Notes: a model not told the origin generated them from the letters alone. A stretch of 64,000 bases of DNA from Amanita rubescens (GCA_015039365.1 WION01000200.1:37541-101540), one strand, 5' to 3'; shown: positions 21,519 through 34,019, counted from the first letter of the stretch. Translations and numbers: made by a program.

Positions 21519-22469
21519 ATTGTACAAGAAAGGGGGATAGAAATGGGAGAAGTCAACGCATCTTCAACTTAGCATTTAGCATTGCAATGTACAATAGCAT
21601 GATACCAACTCTCTCCAAGTTGAACGCGGGTGTGCGTAAGATTTGAGTTCCCGGGGTCCGCGCTGCTTCGGAGTACGAGTTTCGGCTCCGACCCTTCGCC
21701 AGCACTCGTTTGCGTCGTTCGCCTTTCTTTAACTGCTTTGGAGATCTGCGACAAAATCAATGCGGAACTGCTGTTGTGTTCGAAGATGAAGGGTGTTGAA
21801 AGATCGAGGTTCTATGAAATGTCCCCGGGGCCGGTCACATAGGCGCAACTTGCAAGTGTACTATTCACAGGTAAGTCAGGTTGTTAATTAGAATGTTAGT
21901 ATTGGGCACGACCTGAGTTGTTTATCCTACGAGGTCAAGATATCGCGGATATAGGGGATTCGGTCTTTATTTGTCTTATCCGAGCTCCGGTATCTCAGTC
22001 ACGTCTGCCTGCCAGCATACCCCATGTTATCGCGCCTTCCCAATCTCCATCTGGCCCTTCAGCTCGATTCCGATACCCTGCAAACACGCCACGTGCGCCG
22101 TGCAACACTGCGTATGGGTCTGATAAGACGAGAATCTCATATAATGTTACGTAGGTATCCCTTGAAACGACGAGTCGGATACCTTCAGGTCACTAACTTT
22201 GGCCTCTTCTTATAGTCGCTTGACAGTACTATTCACGTCAAAATCTGTCTGATGTGGAAGGGGAGACAAGTGACCATCATTCTCAGTAGTATCTCTGGAG
22301 TTGCTATATGCGGCATCCGTCTGGCAATCAGCGACAGGTTCCTTTATTACTTATAGAACAACAGGCCCGTAACACCGTGTACACACCTCAATCCCTGTCT
22401 AATTCAAATGCCAACACGAAACGTTATCGTCTTCCCCCGCCTTTGTTCCTCACTCTGGCACCTCTGGCT
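21519..22469. other. Spacer between MFS paralogues 2 and 3
   Basis: No gene recognised; several overlapping short frames lack motifs. Its last ~250 bp resemble the promoter region of paralogue 2 (GTGACCATCAT, then GGCATCCGTC), showing that the duplicated unit includes upstream DNA. Confidence 0.6.
22311..22347 (+). promoter_or_regulatory. Conserved upstream block of MFS paralogue 3
   Basis: CGGCATCCGTCTGGCAATCAG followed by TTCCTTTATT, 159 bp before the ATG at 22470. It corresponds to the blocks before paralogues 2 and 4. Confidence 0.5.
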
Positions 22470-24394
22470 ATGGCGACTGATCCAAGGGACGAAGAAGTCC
22501 CCCTCTTAAACTCGGAACGACTTGGATCTCGAACGCGCATCGAGCAGACGCACTTTCCTTGGTTACAATTTTCAGTTTTCTTCGCATTGGAGACTGCAGG
22601 ATATTTGACATTGAACACTCAACACCCCTTCATTCCCGATGCATGTCTTTTTCATCATTTAAACCTTTCCATTCAATGATCATCGGCTATCTCATTCAGT
22701 TGATTCGAAATATCGGGATAACGGGGGGAGAGAAGAATGTGGGATATTACGTCGGTTTGCTGGTGCGTGTTTCGGTCCCGATATGTCTCGCGCGAACGAA
22801 ACAAATAACAGACATCCACAATATACGCGGCTGAAATGGCCACGACGTTCTTTTTCTGTCGGCTTTCCGATCATGTGGGCCGCAAACCTGTTTTTCTCGG
22901 CGCTATCATAGGTTTTTCAGTATGTATCGTCGGTTTTGGGCTTTCGACAACGCTCTGGACACTTGTTCTGTGGTTCGTACGCCACTTGAAATAACACGCC
23001 GTTCTTGATTTATTTAATTCACAGTGAAGCTCTCATCGGCGCGTTGAGTAAGTCATTCTGTGGAATGATCGCCACGTTTATATAACCTCCGAAATCGTAT
23101 CTCAGGCGGGACTCGCGGATTGACGAGAAGGTTGTGTAATCGTTAGAACAACATCGTCCTGCTGATTTGATTATGCAGCATGTTGACGGAGATGGTCAAG
23201 CCCACAGATGTTGCGCGCGTACGTCTTTAGTAAGCACATGGATCGTAACTGTTTTTAACTGGCGCGAGCAGGCATTCGCGTACTCTTCCGTCTCGTGGTA
23301 CGTTTCGGGCACCGTGGGTCTTATTCTTTACAGCATGGATACTTTAACATATTAGTAACAGATTGGGTCCAAGATCGGTGGTTCTCTGTCGAGACCCGTC
23401 GAACGATTCCCCGGATTATTTGGTTCAAGCGGATTCCTCAAGAAATATCCATACTTCCTTCCTTGCGCGTTCTGCTCCGTATTGGCTTTCGCTACATGGG
23501 TCATGGGTGTTATTTTCCTGAAAGAAACTATGGAGAAACCGTTGTTCAAAGACAAGGCCCAACAAGACGAATCTTCATCGTCCGCAGATCACATACTGGA
23601 AGACGAAATTCAAAGCATTAGAAAGTCGCCACCATTACCGGCCATCTTCGAACCCAAAGTTCTCGTCGTTGCCACCAATTTGGCTGCGATATCTCTTGTA
23701 GAGAAATCCTACTGGGGAACAGAAGCACTATACCTCTCGACGCCTATTGCGGACGGTGGTCTTGGTCTTTCTCCAAGCGTTATCGGCACTTTCGGATCAA
23801 TCACCGCAATCGTCGTGGGCATGTCTCAGCTACTCATCTTTCCCCCCGTGCATGCCAAATGGGGTTCGAGATCCATATATCTTTTCGGTGTTATTGCGTC
23901 GCTCCTGCGATTCGTGTTGTGGCCTGTAATGAACTGGATTGCGAGGGTGGAAGGCCCCGCTAGTTTGGTGTTGTTCGCGCTTGGTTTTCAGATCTGTTGT
24001 TCAGCTCTGGTTGAATTCGCGTGTAGTGAGTCCTCGTTTATACTGAAGCGATATCCTGAACGTGCATTTAGTTGCAATTTGGATTTTGATTGCCCAGTCT
24101 CCTCGGAGTCCTGACTCGCTGGCCAGAGTACTCGGCTTTTGCCAGGTGCATTGTGGTTGGTTTCTTAACTTCAATATCATAACTGACGTTGGGTGACAGA
24201 CGGTGGCGGGTGTATTGCGCACCGTAGCCCCTGCAATTTCAAACTCCCTCTTTTCGCTCTCAATAGACAAAGGGTATCTCGGCGGATACCTGGTTTACTT
24301 TTTCTTCGTTTGTAGCTCGGTGATCGCGTTGTGCGCAGCATCGATGCTTCCGAGACAACGAATTGCCCAGAATCAGCAGGAAAAACGGCGATAG
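22470..24394 (+). CDS. MFS transporter, ZIF/SLC46-TetA-like family (paralogue 3)
   Basis: The ATG at 22470 gives MATDPRDEEVPLLNSERLG, then FPWLQFSVFF. The first intron must start with GC (CCCGAT|GCATGT) and end CATTCAG to keep DLIRNIGITGGEKNVGYYVGLL in frame, a GC-AG intron. Further exons encode YAAEMATTFF, SDHVGRKPVFLGAIIGFS, small exons to LTEMVKPTDVAR, KIGGSLSRPVERFPGLFG, KKYPYFLPCAFCS and the loop SSSSADHILEDE. The C-half has LYLSTPIADGGLGL and RFVLWPVMNWIAR. The last exon, NSLFSLSIDKGYLGGYLVYFFF, ends with TAG at 24392-24394. It looks intact. Transport of a small metabolite or metal by proton exchange is the family expectation; no substrate can be read from sequence. Confidence 0.85.
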
Positions 24395-25067
24395 AATTGT
24401 TGGAGAAGTCAACGTCACAAGCGTCGGCACGAGGTAACGGGATTTAGCATTACGATGCACAAATTCTCTGATAACAACATTCAGCTGGACATTGCTGTAT
24501 TAAGCTCATTTACGCCGCGCGTTACCTCTCATTTGATGATGTGCGCTTGCATGATGTTATCGAGGTGTTTGCTACCACTGTGGCATGAAAGGAAAGAGGT
24601 AAATTGAAGGTGCAGGTATGATCCAGGGCTAAGGACTGATATTATGCTTTCCGAGTCAGTCTCGGTAGATAGTCGCGCCGGAGATAGCTATCATAATCCC
24701 CGTACAACCCTTAATTAGCGGGATTCTGTTTCCCCGCCAAGTTCCAACACGCCACATGACATGGGCGGCCCGATAAGACAAGTCAATGTCACGTACTTAT
24801 CTCTTGACGCCGCTCAGATAACATCGACTTACTTATAGTCGCTGAAAGGATGCAATGACTAGTGTTAAACTTAGACTGATATGGAAGGAGTTCGGCACCG
24901 GCAACATCTGGGGTCCGTCCATTCAATTGGTCCCTTTATAGAACTGCAGGGTGGGCTGCTTAACAGCATGTACCTGACACATTGCTGTCACCCCAACCTG
25001 ATTCAAATGCCTGGAAGCAAGGGTTATCAACGGTTTCCCCACCGTCCTCTCTCTTTCCCCTTTGATC
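24395..25067. other. Spacer between MFS paralogues 3 and 4
   Basis: No gene. It contains the third copy of the promoter block (24910-24940) and a short stretch rich in pyrimidines directly before the ATG of paralogue 4. Confidence 0.6.
24910..24940 (+). promoter_or_regulatory. Conserved upstream block of MFS paralogue 4
   Basis: GGGGTCCGTCCATTCAATTG followed by TCCCTTTATA, 158 bp before the ATG at 25068. Confidence 0.5.
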
Positions 25068-26900
25068 ATGACGGCTGATGATGAGGAACAAGTCCCTCTT
25101 TTACACTCAGAGCAAGTTCGGGTACGAGCCCCCTTTCCATGGTTCCAGTTCTCTATTCTCTTCGCATTACAAACTGCGGGCTATCTGACGTTGCGCAGCA
25201 CAAGTCCCTTCATTCCGGATGTACGTTTTTAATCCCCATGATGCGAACCTTCCCAATCTGATCATTGCTCATAGCTAATTCGAAATATTGGGATAGCAAG
25301 GGGAGAGAAAAACGTGGGATATTACGTCGGATTTCAGGTACGTCTCGTGGTATTGTATATTCAGAGCTTCTATATAAAACTCAACTTCAGACATCTACGA
25401 TATACGCTGCTGAAACGGCAACAGCGTTTTATTGCTGTTGGCTTTCCGACTATATAGGCCGCAAACCTGTTTTTCTCGCGAGCATAATAGGATTGGCGCT
25501 ATGCATGTGCGGCTTTGGGCTATTGAAGACGTTCTTTGCTCTACTTTTCTGGTACGTATGATGCTTAAATTAATTATCATATGAGTTTTCATATTGCTTG
25601 ACAGGGAAGCTCTGATTGGCGGGTTAAGTAAGCTTTTTCATTGAAAATGCCGCGATAGCTAACCGCTAATATTGTATTCAGACGGGACTTATGGATTGAC
25701 GAGAAGCATGTTGGCGGAGATGGTCGATCCAGCAGATATTGCTCGAGTACGTTTCAATTATGGGTTGCGACTCGAGTTTGATCAGTTGCGAACAGGCATT
25801 CGCGTACTCTGATCTAGCATGGTACGTTGCGGGTACCGTGAGTTCTATTTTCTTTGTAGTGGCGACGCGCACGAGTAAATCCATTTGCACTAGATTGGGG
25901 CCAAGATTGGTGGTTCCCTCTCGAGACCTGTCGAGCAATTTCCCGGATTATTTGGTTCCAGCGAATTTTTCAAGGAATATCCATACTTCCTACCTTGTGC
26001 CGTTTGCTCTTTTTTATTATTTGTTGCATGGCTAGTGGGAACGGTATTCCTGAAAGAAACTCTGGTGAAGCCATTCCAAAAGAAAACCCAAGAAAGCGAG
26101 CCAATTGCATCTATGGAAGAGGGGGACGAAAGTACCGAGCGACCTTCATCTCTCGCACCCGGCATTATTATCATTGCTATCAATCTAGCAGCGATATGTC
26201 TAGTGGAGAAATTCTATTGGGCCACCGAAGCATTGTTTCTCTCTACACCTATCAAGGACGGCGGTCTCGGTCTTTCACCACGCGCCATCGGCACCTTTTC
26301 ATCCTTCTCTTCAATTCTCATAGGCACATCCCAGCTATTCATCTTTCCCCGCATGCATGACAAATGGGGGTCGGGCTATGTATTCATACTTGGTGCATCA
26401 GCATCGCTCCCGCGATTCGTATTGTGGCCCGTGATGAACTGGATCGCGAGGAGAGATGGGAACCCTAACAGTGTTTTGGTGTTGTTCGCTCTGGGTTCTC
26501 AGAGCTGCTGCTCTGCTTTGGTTCAATTCGGGTGTAGTAAGTCGTCCTACACCCCTGGTTATCATTAAAGTTTGTTGACCGCGCTTTTAGTTGCGCTATG
26601 GGTTTTAGTTACTCAGTCTGCTAGAAGCCCTGAATCACTTGCTACAGTCGTTGGTTCCTGTCAGGTGCGTTGTTTCTAGTTTCTGGACTTCAATACAGTA
26701 ATGCGAGTTATCAGTCGGTAGCGAGTGTAATGCGCGCCATAGCTCCAGCACTTTCAAACTCCCTCTTTTCGCTTTCAATAGACAAAGGGTATCTTGGTGG
26801 ATATCTAGTTTACTTTGTCTTCGTCTGTAGCTCGGTGATAGCATTATGCGCAGCGTCGTTTCTACCCAGAGTAAAGAAAACACGCAAGTCTATAGTATAA
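25068..26900 (+). CDS. MFS transporter, ZIF/SLC46-TetA-like family (paralogue 4)
   Basis: The ATG at 25068 gives MTADDEEQVPLLHSEQ, then FPWFQFSIL. Exons follow the paralogue pattern: GITKGEKNVGYYV-like exon near 25290, YAAETATAFYCCWLSDYIGRK (signature loop), NGTYGLTRSMLAEMVDPADI, AFAYSDLAWYVAGT, IGGSLSRPVEQFPGLFG and KEYPYFLPCAVCS. The central loop is EPIASMEEGDEST; the C-half has LFLSTPIKDGGLGL and RFVLWPVMNWIAR. The last exon NSLFSLSIDKGYLGGYLVYFVF ends with TAA at 26898-26900. No disabling change was found. Its 3' end and downstream flank recur at 36523-36760. Confidence 0.85.
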
Positions 26901-27340
26901 ATGAATCGCTATCACACCATACCATTAGTAGCAGTATTGTACGATAAATTGGCTGGTAATATGTGCAAGAATACAGACGCATCACACACAACTGCAAGTC
27001 CGATAAAAATGAAAGAAAGAAAAACACGACTATGAAACGCCCACGACACCCATACAAAACCTAACAACCGTGATTCGACCCGGAATGACGCAGTGCGTGT
27101 CGTAGAGCGAGGGAGACTTGGTCCCTCAGAAACGCACAGCAGCGTTCTGAAATGGAGTGTTGTGGTATTCTGGGTACATGGGAGGGATCTATTCATTATT
27201 TGATTATTTAAGAGGTTAATTGGACGTTGGGGATACGCGCTTTGGGTCTGGTAGGAACGCAAATCTGGCTCGAGTTCTTGTCGCATGGCGTACAGGTACT
27301 AGCATCCTCCGGTGCGTCTTTTTCCGCGCACGAACCAGTT
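26840..27340. repeat. Deleted copy of the block at 36523-37370
   Basis: The end of MFS paralogue 4 plus flank (AGCATTGTACGATAAATTG-type words, GTGCAAGAATACAGACGCAT, ACGACTATGAAACGCCCACG) matches 36523-36760. It then jumps at about 27100 to sequence matching 37158-37370 (TCGTAGAGCGAGGGAGACTT onward). About 385 bp present in the right copy are missing here. On the - strand this removes the middle of the hypothetical gene found whole at 36705-37253 and leaves only its two ends. It continues into the last codons of the zinc-ribbon gene. Confidence 0.8.
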
Positions 27341-27885
27341 GGACGGCCAGACGGGTGCTCGCTTTACGAAGGTTCCTTCGCTGACCTGCTTCCACATCCG
27401 TTGCCCAACCACCATTTTCTATTCGCGTCTCCGCCAGGCCATCACAACTTGAACTTAACCAATCTTGTAATCAAACCAACAAAGGTACGAGGGTTGAAGA
27501 CTGACGGTGGATCACCGGAGCCCTCTTTCACCAGATACCCATAACATTGCCTGGCGATATGCGGAGGACAAGGTATAAGAGAGAAATCACCTCGCTAACG
27601 TCGTGATTTCGGGTAAGCAAGCTAGCGCTGTTCAGGCCATACGGTGAACGAATGGAAAACGACGGAGATGGACACAAGGGACCAGCACTTACTGTGGCCT
27701 CGTATCTTTCATTCAGGCTGTAACTCCTTGATCCACACTGACGCCCATCCACCGCACAAATGCGACCTTCACCTTCTCGACGAATCCAACTTCATTCTTC
27801 CAATCGCTCCGAGTAACTGTAAGTAACAGTAAGTTCGTGACGGTTATGTTCGGCAGAGGTTTCACGTGACAAATCCTGCTTCAAA
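27341..27885. other. Unassigned sequence
   Basis: No coding frame with recognisable motifs. A small palindrome ACGAAGGTTCCTTCG lies near 27368. Confidence 0.5.
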
Positions 27886-29380
27886 CCACCACGATTTTAT
27901 CACGACTATTCGCAGAGGAACAACGCAGAAGAATAAATCCCGGAGGCGCCTCGTGCCACCATCATCGATAGCGCTCGGCTGAAACGCTTAGAGCGCCTGG
28001 AACAGAAGCGACGTCATGACAGTGCGTGCTCATCCAGACAAGGCAATTCATGAAAGAGCTTCGAGGCAGACGTGCTGGGCATCGATGGCATGATGTATCT
28101 CTCGCTGCTTGACAACGACGAAGAGGCGTTGGCTATCTGGTCTCGTGCCGTATTAGCATCAGGATCAGGCATTCTGACGTTCTTTGTGCAAGTGGCGAGC
28201 GTGCATCGACCAGTTGAAGGTTGGCTCGTGGTTATGCGAAAGCTAAGCCTGTTCATGCTACGGTCCATTGCAAACGCACCACAGTGAGTTTTTGAATTCA
28301 CCTCTTCACGGTCTTAACGATACTTGCTAGGTCAAACCATGCACTTAACCACCTGCTCGTATTGAACACCCTATTATCACCTAAACAATTCACGCAACCT
28401 TACGACACTCAAATTCCAGAGTACCTTTTCCGCAACAGCCTATATTCATTAATATCAAATGCGTCTAGAGCAATCGTGAAGTTCGTCTTTGTGGTACCTG
28501 CTTACAAATCGCGTACCCCGTAGAGTCAAAGTCGTCGCCATCCGTCTCTCAGTCACCACAACCATAGCACCCTCAAGTCGTTTGTCAAGTCCTTGCAAAC
28601 ATCCTCACAATTCCAATGCTTCCATACCGTCTACCTCTCAAATCCCTAGGCCCCGCTCACGTTCTTGCCGTGCCTTCCGCCCCTCACCCCACATTGGACC
28701 CTCGCACCTGACACTCAACGTTGTATGGCCGTCGAGGAAGGAGGGTCGGTGAGGGAACTGTACCGCAGGTACAGAAGGAGTTTGCCACTCGGGAGGGACC
28801 ATAGTCCATGATCCATCCTAGATCCGGCACTCATCTTCCTCGCAAGTCCAAGATCAAGCCACAACATTGCTCTCCGATTTGTGCAATTAAATGCTGCTTA
28901 CGATGGGAGATGACGTGTTTTTCGGGACAAACGACACGAGTACTTCATCCAGAAACACTCTTTCACTGGACAAACTCAAGTCGTTGAGTCGTCGACTGCT
29001 GATCATTGCATTTCCTCTCTTTCAACGAGAAGGACAGGCCGATTGGCAGATTTACTTGGGAGAATGTGAAAAAAGTGACTCAGTGCCTCGTTGCGGTTCA
29101 CTCACGAGAGTACGTTATGTTTGTATTCTTTTCTTTCGATAAAACGACCGACCTTTCCGTCATAGTTCACGAAAACCATTCGTTCCTCCGGATCATTGGC
29201 TCGTCACCACATGGACTCGTTTATAGAAGCGGCGATGTGAGTTGTCACTTGATTGGTCCGATTCGTTGCTAACGAACTTTCTTCTGAAGCTTCGAGGAAC
29301 AAAAGCTTACGGATGATATCCCAATAGCCGGGCTTCTCACGAAGCGGCAAATAGCCGTCATGTAATGGAATTTTTTCCAA
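27886..29380 (+). pseudogene. HUL5/UBE3C-like HECT ligase N-half, decayed copy A
   Basis: Pieces of the N-terminal half of a HUL5-type E3 ubiquitin ligase. LFAEEQRRRINPGGAS starts near 27905, but the frame then breaks before the IQ-like helix. FEADVLGIDGMMYLSLLDND and EEALAIWSRAVLAS occupy about 28060-28165, and GWLVVMRKLSLFMLRSIANAPQ ends at 28285 with a clean intron after it. SNHALNHLLVLNTLLSP follows. Later pieces are LKSLSRRLLIIAF, then (other frame) EKVTQCLVAVHSRE near 29070, KPFVPPDHWLV near 29180 and FEEQKLTDDIPIAGLLTKRQ near 29300. Frames shift several times and there is no HECT domain. Homologous to the copies at 31690-33095 and 52436-52930. Confidence 0.7.
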
Positions 29381-29637
29381 GGGAGTGGCTGACCGGCATC
29401 CTGCGCTGTTCTGGAGGCGGGGTAGAACCAAGATTGTAGGGAACGCTGCTCAAGACGGGTTTGATGCCGATTGAGATTTTGTTTATTGATTAATTTGAGA
29501 AGAGTGGGTACTGGATGTAAGTCGGCCAAGTAGTGACTTCCTCGTCAAATCAAAACGCGGAATGATTAGATTTCATTAGATATGACTAAGATCAAATTCT
29601 TAATCATCTGGTTAACCTTCGATTATTAATTGAAGAG

Positions 29638-30287
29638 TTATGCAGTGACTGTGCCAACCTTACCTATGTTACCATACTTATTTTTATATGTTTTAACGGC
29701 ATAATAAAGGCCGATCGCTGATCCTGCTAATCCTACGAGAGTGCTGATGATGGCGATTATGTCAGAGTGGTTCAAAGAGTTGTGCCCGAGCATTGTGGAA
29801 CTGGTAGGAGTTGTCGGATTGGAAGTGGTACTAGTAGGAGTTGTCGGATTGGAAGTTCCTGTTACAATGGTCAGCACTGTTGAGTGGATACGGAGGATGG
29901 TATTATACCTTGAGTAGTAGGCGATGTCTGCAGGTTGAGGCTTGAGGTTGCCAACAACTGCGCGCAAAACCCATTCAAAATGGATGTCACTGATGCGACG
30001 CCGTCCGTTTGAGATCTGCATGCAGTGATAGCCACAGAGGAAACAGCTGCTGGCGCTGCAGTGAACTGGTTGCAAGCGCACCTCCAAGTGTCACAACCCA
30101 CATCACAAGGTATACAGTTGCCCGGATATCCAGGGTATGCACAGCTTGGCACACAGTAACTGTCAAAGGCGTTCTGCACACAGGTCCTCTGATCGCCCAT
30201 TCCTGGCCAGTTGGACGGGTCTGTCATCTGCGCCCTCACTGCAAGCGCAACCACTGGCATCAACGAAACATAGACAGGGGAGAGCAT
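29638..30287 (-). CDS. Secreted CFEM-like cysteine-rich protein with C-terminal membrane helix (copy A)
   Basis: Extracytoplasmic protein anchored by one helix. The start MLSPVYVSLMPVVALAVRAQ is a signal peptide. The mature part has regularly spaced cysteines (CVQNAFDSYC, CIPCDVGCDTWRCACNQF, AC, GFCAQL) resembling the CFEM module, with an Asp shortly before the CxC pair as in heme-binding CFEM proteins. An intron near 29920-29866 joins TTQ to a Thr/Pro/Ser linker with repeats of SNPTTPTST, then a transmembrane helix (DIIAIISTLVGLAGSAIGLYY) and a short basic tail. It has more cysteines in the first loop (CVPSCAYPGYPGNC) than copies B and C. Role unknown; CFEM proteins act in iron/heme uptake or host interaction. 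Confidence 0.72.
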
Positions 30288-31600
30288 CCTCGGTTGCCGT
30301 CAATGGCTATGCAGGTGTCACACCAGCAGCTTCAGCGTGGTTGATGGGTGTAAAATGGACAACGATGATCGATGGTATACTAGTCTTGTACTTACATATT
30401 GGTAGCGGCGCTGTAGTATCTTTAGCATCCAGGAACCCAGGAATGACAGACGGAACGCTCCTAACCGCATGGTTACAATTATGGGGCATCCGAATTGATC
30501 GGGAGTTGCAATGGGGGCCTGGCTCTAGCCTAAATTATGTACTTGTCAATTATGGGCCACCGCTTCGTGTGGCATGGTCCTAGGCAGAGAGGGACTATAG
30601 GGCCTTGTAACATTTTCATTTACTGCGACTTTTAGGGTAATGTAGAATGAAACAAGAGTCGGCAACGAAAATCCAGATCCCGTGTTACGCGATAGCAAGT
30701 CAGACTTGTAGACGAACACCTGCTCCCTCCTTCATGGCAACGTATACGATCAGTGGAGTAGGCAAATAAGTGGTTAAGCTCAGGGACAGAAGTTAAATAA
30801 TAGCGAGGAAGACTCTGCATCCGACAAGTAAGCAAAGTCTGTTCCATTGAGGAGAATAAACTGAGATGGACGAGACAATTCCGCGTCAATGGACGCTGCA
30901 TGTGCTACAAGCTCTTCGAAAGGCGAATGCAAATGCACGAGGCGCGGCGAGCTAGTATCGGTCTTGAGAGTAGTCTCGTTTCCAAGACTGTGGAACCCAG
31001 ACATGTTTAGCTGCCACATGAAACTTGAGAACTGAGAACACAATCAGTCGTCACAGAAGAAAAGCAGAGATGAAGGGGCATACTACGTTGTCGTGTTTGA
31101 AGTGAGGATACTGCGACTAAATTCGTCGATGCTGGCGACAATAAAAAAAATCCCGAGATCCGTCTAGGAGATAAAGTGTTGGGACTTGGCGTTGCTAACG
31201 ATTCTTCTGAAGAGGTTTCGTCAGGCCGACAGGGAATACGACAGACAGTTTGAACTTATACTGGTATAACTTGGTGACAAAGTTATTCATGCCAGTGAGT
31301 TTAGCGAGAACGCCCTCGTCACGCCGACGTAGATGCTCGCATCTGATTCGTAATCAATGAGAATTCCCGCTACGTAAGTAGTGGGTTCAGTCCGACGAAC
31401 GACTGGGGCCCAGCAGTCAAGTTTGTGGGAGGAGGCATCGTCGAACGTCACCCGTCACGCAGCATGTCAATTGAACTCAATTCTCATGGCGGCCGTAACC
31501 CGAGTTTGAGCACTTTTCGTACCTGAGCTGTCAAAGGCGCTACTAATATATGTAAGTACAAGACTCGGTACTCGGATCACCGTTATCCATCTTACACCCA
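30288..31600. other. Spacer with unidentified coding remnants
   Basis: A - strand frame at about 31043-30780 reads LNMSGFHSLGNETTLKTDTSSPRL in part, followed by HLHSPFEELVAHAASI, then QFILLNGTDFAYLSD, with good codon character. It could be part of a gene I do not recognise. It has no acceptable start or end. The remainder (31060-31600) has no supported gene; 31540-31600 matches the region upstream of the CFEM gene at 34561. Confidence 0.4.
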
Positions 31601-31684
31601 TCACGCTGACCCTTGTCTATGTTTCGTTGATGCCAGTGGTTGCGCAACTTGCGCTTGTGGGGGCGCAGATGACAGACCCGTCCA
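31601..31684 (+). pseudogene. Truncated CFEM-like gene (copy D)
   Basis: Encodes a signal-peptide-like start (LTLVYVSLMPVVAQLALVGA) and QMTDPSS, then ends abruptly at about 31684 where homology changes to the HUL5-like pseudogene. Upstream sequence matches that of copy C at 34561. The breakpoint marks the junction of two tandem blocks. Confidence 0.75.
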
Positions 31685-31689
31685 GCGTC

Positions 31690-33095
31690 ATGGTCTCATT
31701 CCACGTGACAAATCCTGCTTCAAACCACCACGACTATTCGCAGAGGAACAACGCAGAAGAATAAACCTCGGAGGCGCCTTCTCGTGCCGTATTAGCATCA
31801 GGATCAGGCATTCTGACGTTCTTTGTGCAAGTGGTGAGCGTACATCGACCAGTTGAAAGTTGGCTTGTGGTTATGCGAAAGCTAAGCCTGTTCATGATGC
31901 TACGGTCCATTGCAAACGCACCACAGTGAGTTTTTGAATTCACCTCTTCACGGTCTTAACGATACTTGCTAGGTCAAATCATGCACTTAACCACCTGCTC
32001 GTATTGAACACCCTATTATCACCTAAACAATTCACGCAACCTTACGACTACCTTTTCCGCATCAGCCTATATCCAGACCAATGCGTCTGGAGCAATCGTG
32101 AGACCTGCTTACAAATCGCGTACCCGTAGAGTCAAAGTCGTCGCCATCCGTCTCTCAGTCACCACAACCATAGCACCTGTTACCCCGCATCTCGCTACGC
32201 CAATCGTAGAATCCCTCGAGGAGTCTTCCAGAATCTACCTGCTTTCCAACCTCATATCATTTGTTCCCCCTCGCTATCCTTTGTCAAAAGAGGCCATTTC
32301 TGCATATTTGCGGCCTCCTCAACTCTCTACCAATCTCAACTTTGGATCCATCAGCCGCCGCTCCGCAGAGAGCATCTCATGCATCAGAAGGCGATGGTTC
32401 GGATTTAGAGCCCCCGCTCACGTTCTTGTCGTGCCTTCCGCCCCTCATCCTGCATTGGATTAGGACCCTCGCACCGCACTCAACACTGTATTGCCGTCGA
32501 GGAAGGACCAGGTGCTTGGTGCAGCCGGCATGTATGCGAGCGGAGGAGGGTTAGGGAACTGTACCGCGGGTATATAAGGAGTTCGCCACTCGGGAGGGAC
32601 GACAGTCCAGGATCCACGCTTGGCCGCCACTCATCTTCCTCGCCGATTTCTACAATTAAATGCTGCTTACGATGGAAACCCTCTTTCACTAGGCGAACTC
32701 AAGTCGTTGAGTCGTCGACTGCTGATCATTGCTTTTACTCTCTTTCAACGAGAAGGACAGGCCGATTGGCAGATTTACTTGGGAGAATGTCCGAGAAAAA
32801 GTGACTCAGTGCCTCGTTGCGATTCACTCACGAGAGTACGTTATGTTTGTATTCTTTTATTTCAATGAAACGACCGACCTTTCCGTCACAGTTCACGAAA
32901 ACAATTCGTTCCTATTGGCTCGTAAGTTCCCAGATTGACATTGTCTCGTTTATAGAAACGGCGATGTGAGTTGTCACCTGATTGGTCCGATTCGTTGCTA
33001 ACGAGGAACAAAAGCTTACAGATGATAGCCCGATAGCCGGGCTTCTCACGGAGCGGCAAATAGCCGTTATGTAATGGGCTGACTGGCATGCTGGT
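31690..33095 (+). pseudogene. HUL5/UBE3C-like HECT ligase N-half, decayed copy B
   Basis: Homologous to 27886-29380 over most of its length. It begins with the word CACGTGACAAATCCTGCTTC shared with 27863, then a deletion fuses GGAGGCGCC directly to CTCGTGCCGTATTAGC. Recognisable coding pieces are WLVVMRKLSLFM near 31870, LKSLSRRLLIIAFTLFQREG near 32700 and REKVTQCLVAIHSRE near 32800; EEQKLTDDSPIAGLLTERQ follows near 33005. It is broken by deletions and frame changes. Confidence 0.7.
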
Positions 33096-33330
33096 AAGGC
33101 GAGGGAGCGTTGCTCAAGACGGGTTTGATACCGCGGTGCCGATTGAGATTTCGTTTATTGATTAATTTGAGAAGAGTGGGTACTGAATGTAAGTCGGCCA
33201 AGTAGTGACTTCCTCATCAAATCAAAAACGCGGAATGATTAGATTTCATTAGATATGACTAAGTTCAAATTCTTAATCATCTGGCTAACCTTCGACTATT
33301 AATTGAAGAGTTATGCAGTGACTGCCAACC

Positions 33331-34019
33331 TCACCTATGTATGTTACCATAATTATTTCTATATGTTTTAATGGCATAATATAGGCCGATCCCCGCGATC
33401 GCTGATCCTGCTAGTCCTACGAAAGTGCTGATGATGGCGATTATGTCAGAGTGGCTTAAAGAGTTGTGCCCGAGCATTGTGGAACTGGTAGGAGTTGTCG
33501 GATTGAAAGTGGTATCGGAAGTGGTAAGAATTGGCGGATTGGTAAGAGTTGTTGGATTGGAAGTGGTAGGAGTTGTCGGATTGGAAGTGGTACTAGTAGG
33601 AGATGTCGGATTGGAAGTTCCTGTTACAATGGTAAGTACTGTTGAGTGGATACGGAGGATGGTATTATACCATGAGTAGTAGGCGATGACTGTAGGTTGC
33701 TTGGGGTTGTCAACAACTGCGCGCAAAACCCATTCAAAATGGATGTCGCTGATGCGACGTCCGTTTGAGACGTGCATGCGGAGCCAACCACAGAGGAAAC
33801 AGCTGCTAGCGCTGCAGGGAACTGGTTGCAAGCGCACCTCCAAGTGTCACAACCCACATCACAAGGTATACAGTTGCCATATCCACAACAGGAAGCGTCA
33901 AAGACGTTCTGTACACAGGTCCTCAGATCGCCCAGTCCTGGCCACTTGGACGGGTCTGTCATCTGTGCCCCTACAAGCGCAACCGCTGGCATCAACGAAA
34001 CATAGACAAGGGAGAGCAT
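33331..34019 (-). CDS. Secreted CFEM-like cysteine-rich protein with C-terminal membrane helix (copy B)
   Basis: Paralogue of the gene at 29638. Signal peptide MLSLVYVSLMPAVALVGAQ; cysteine pattern CVQNVFDASCCGYGNCIPC, CDTWRCACNQF, ACTSQ, GFCAQL. After an intron near 33670-33620 the Thr/Pro linker is longer than in copy A (additional TTSNPTTLTNPPILTT-type repeats). The helix is DIIAIISTFVGLAGSAIAG and the tail YYAIKTYRNNYGNIHR. Intact by eye. It is divergently arranged with copy C, about 540 bp apart, just as copy A is with truncated copy D. Confidence 0.75.
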
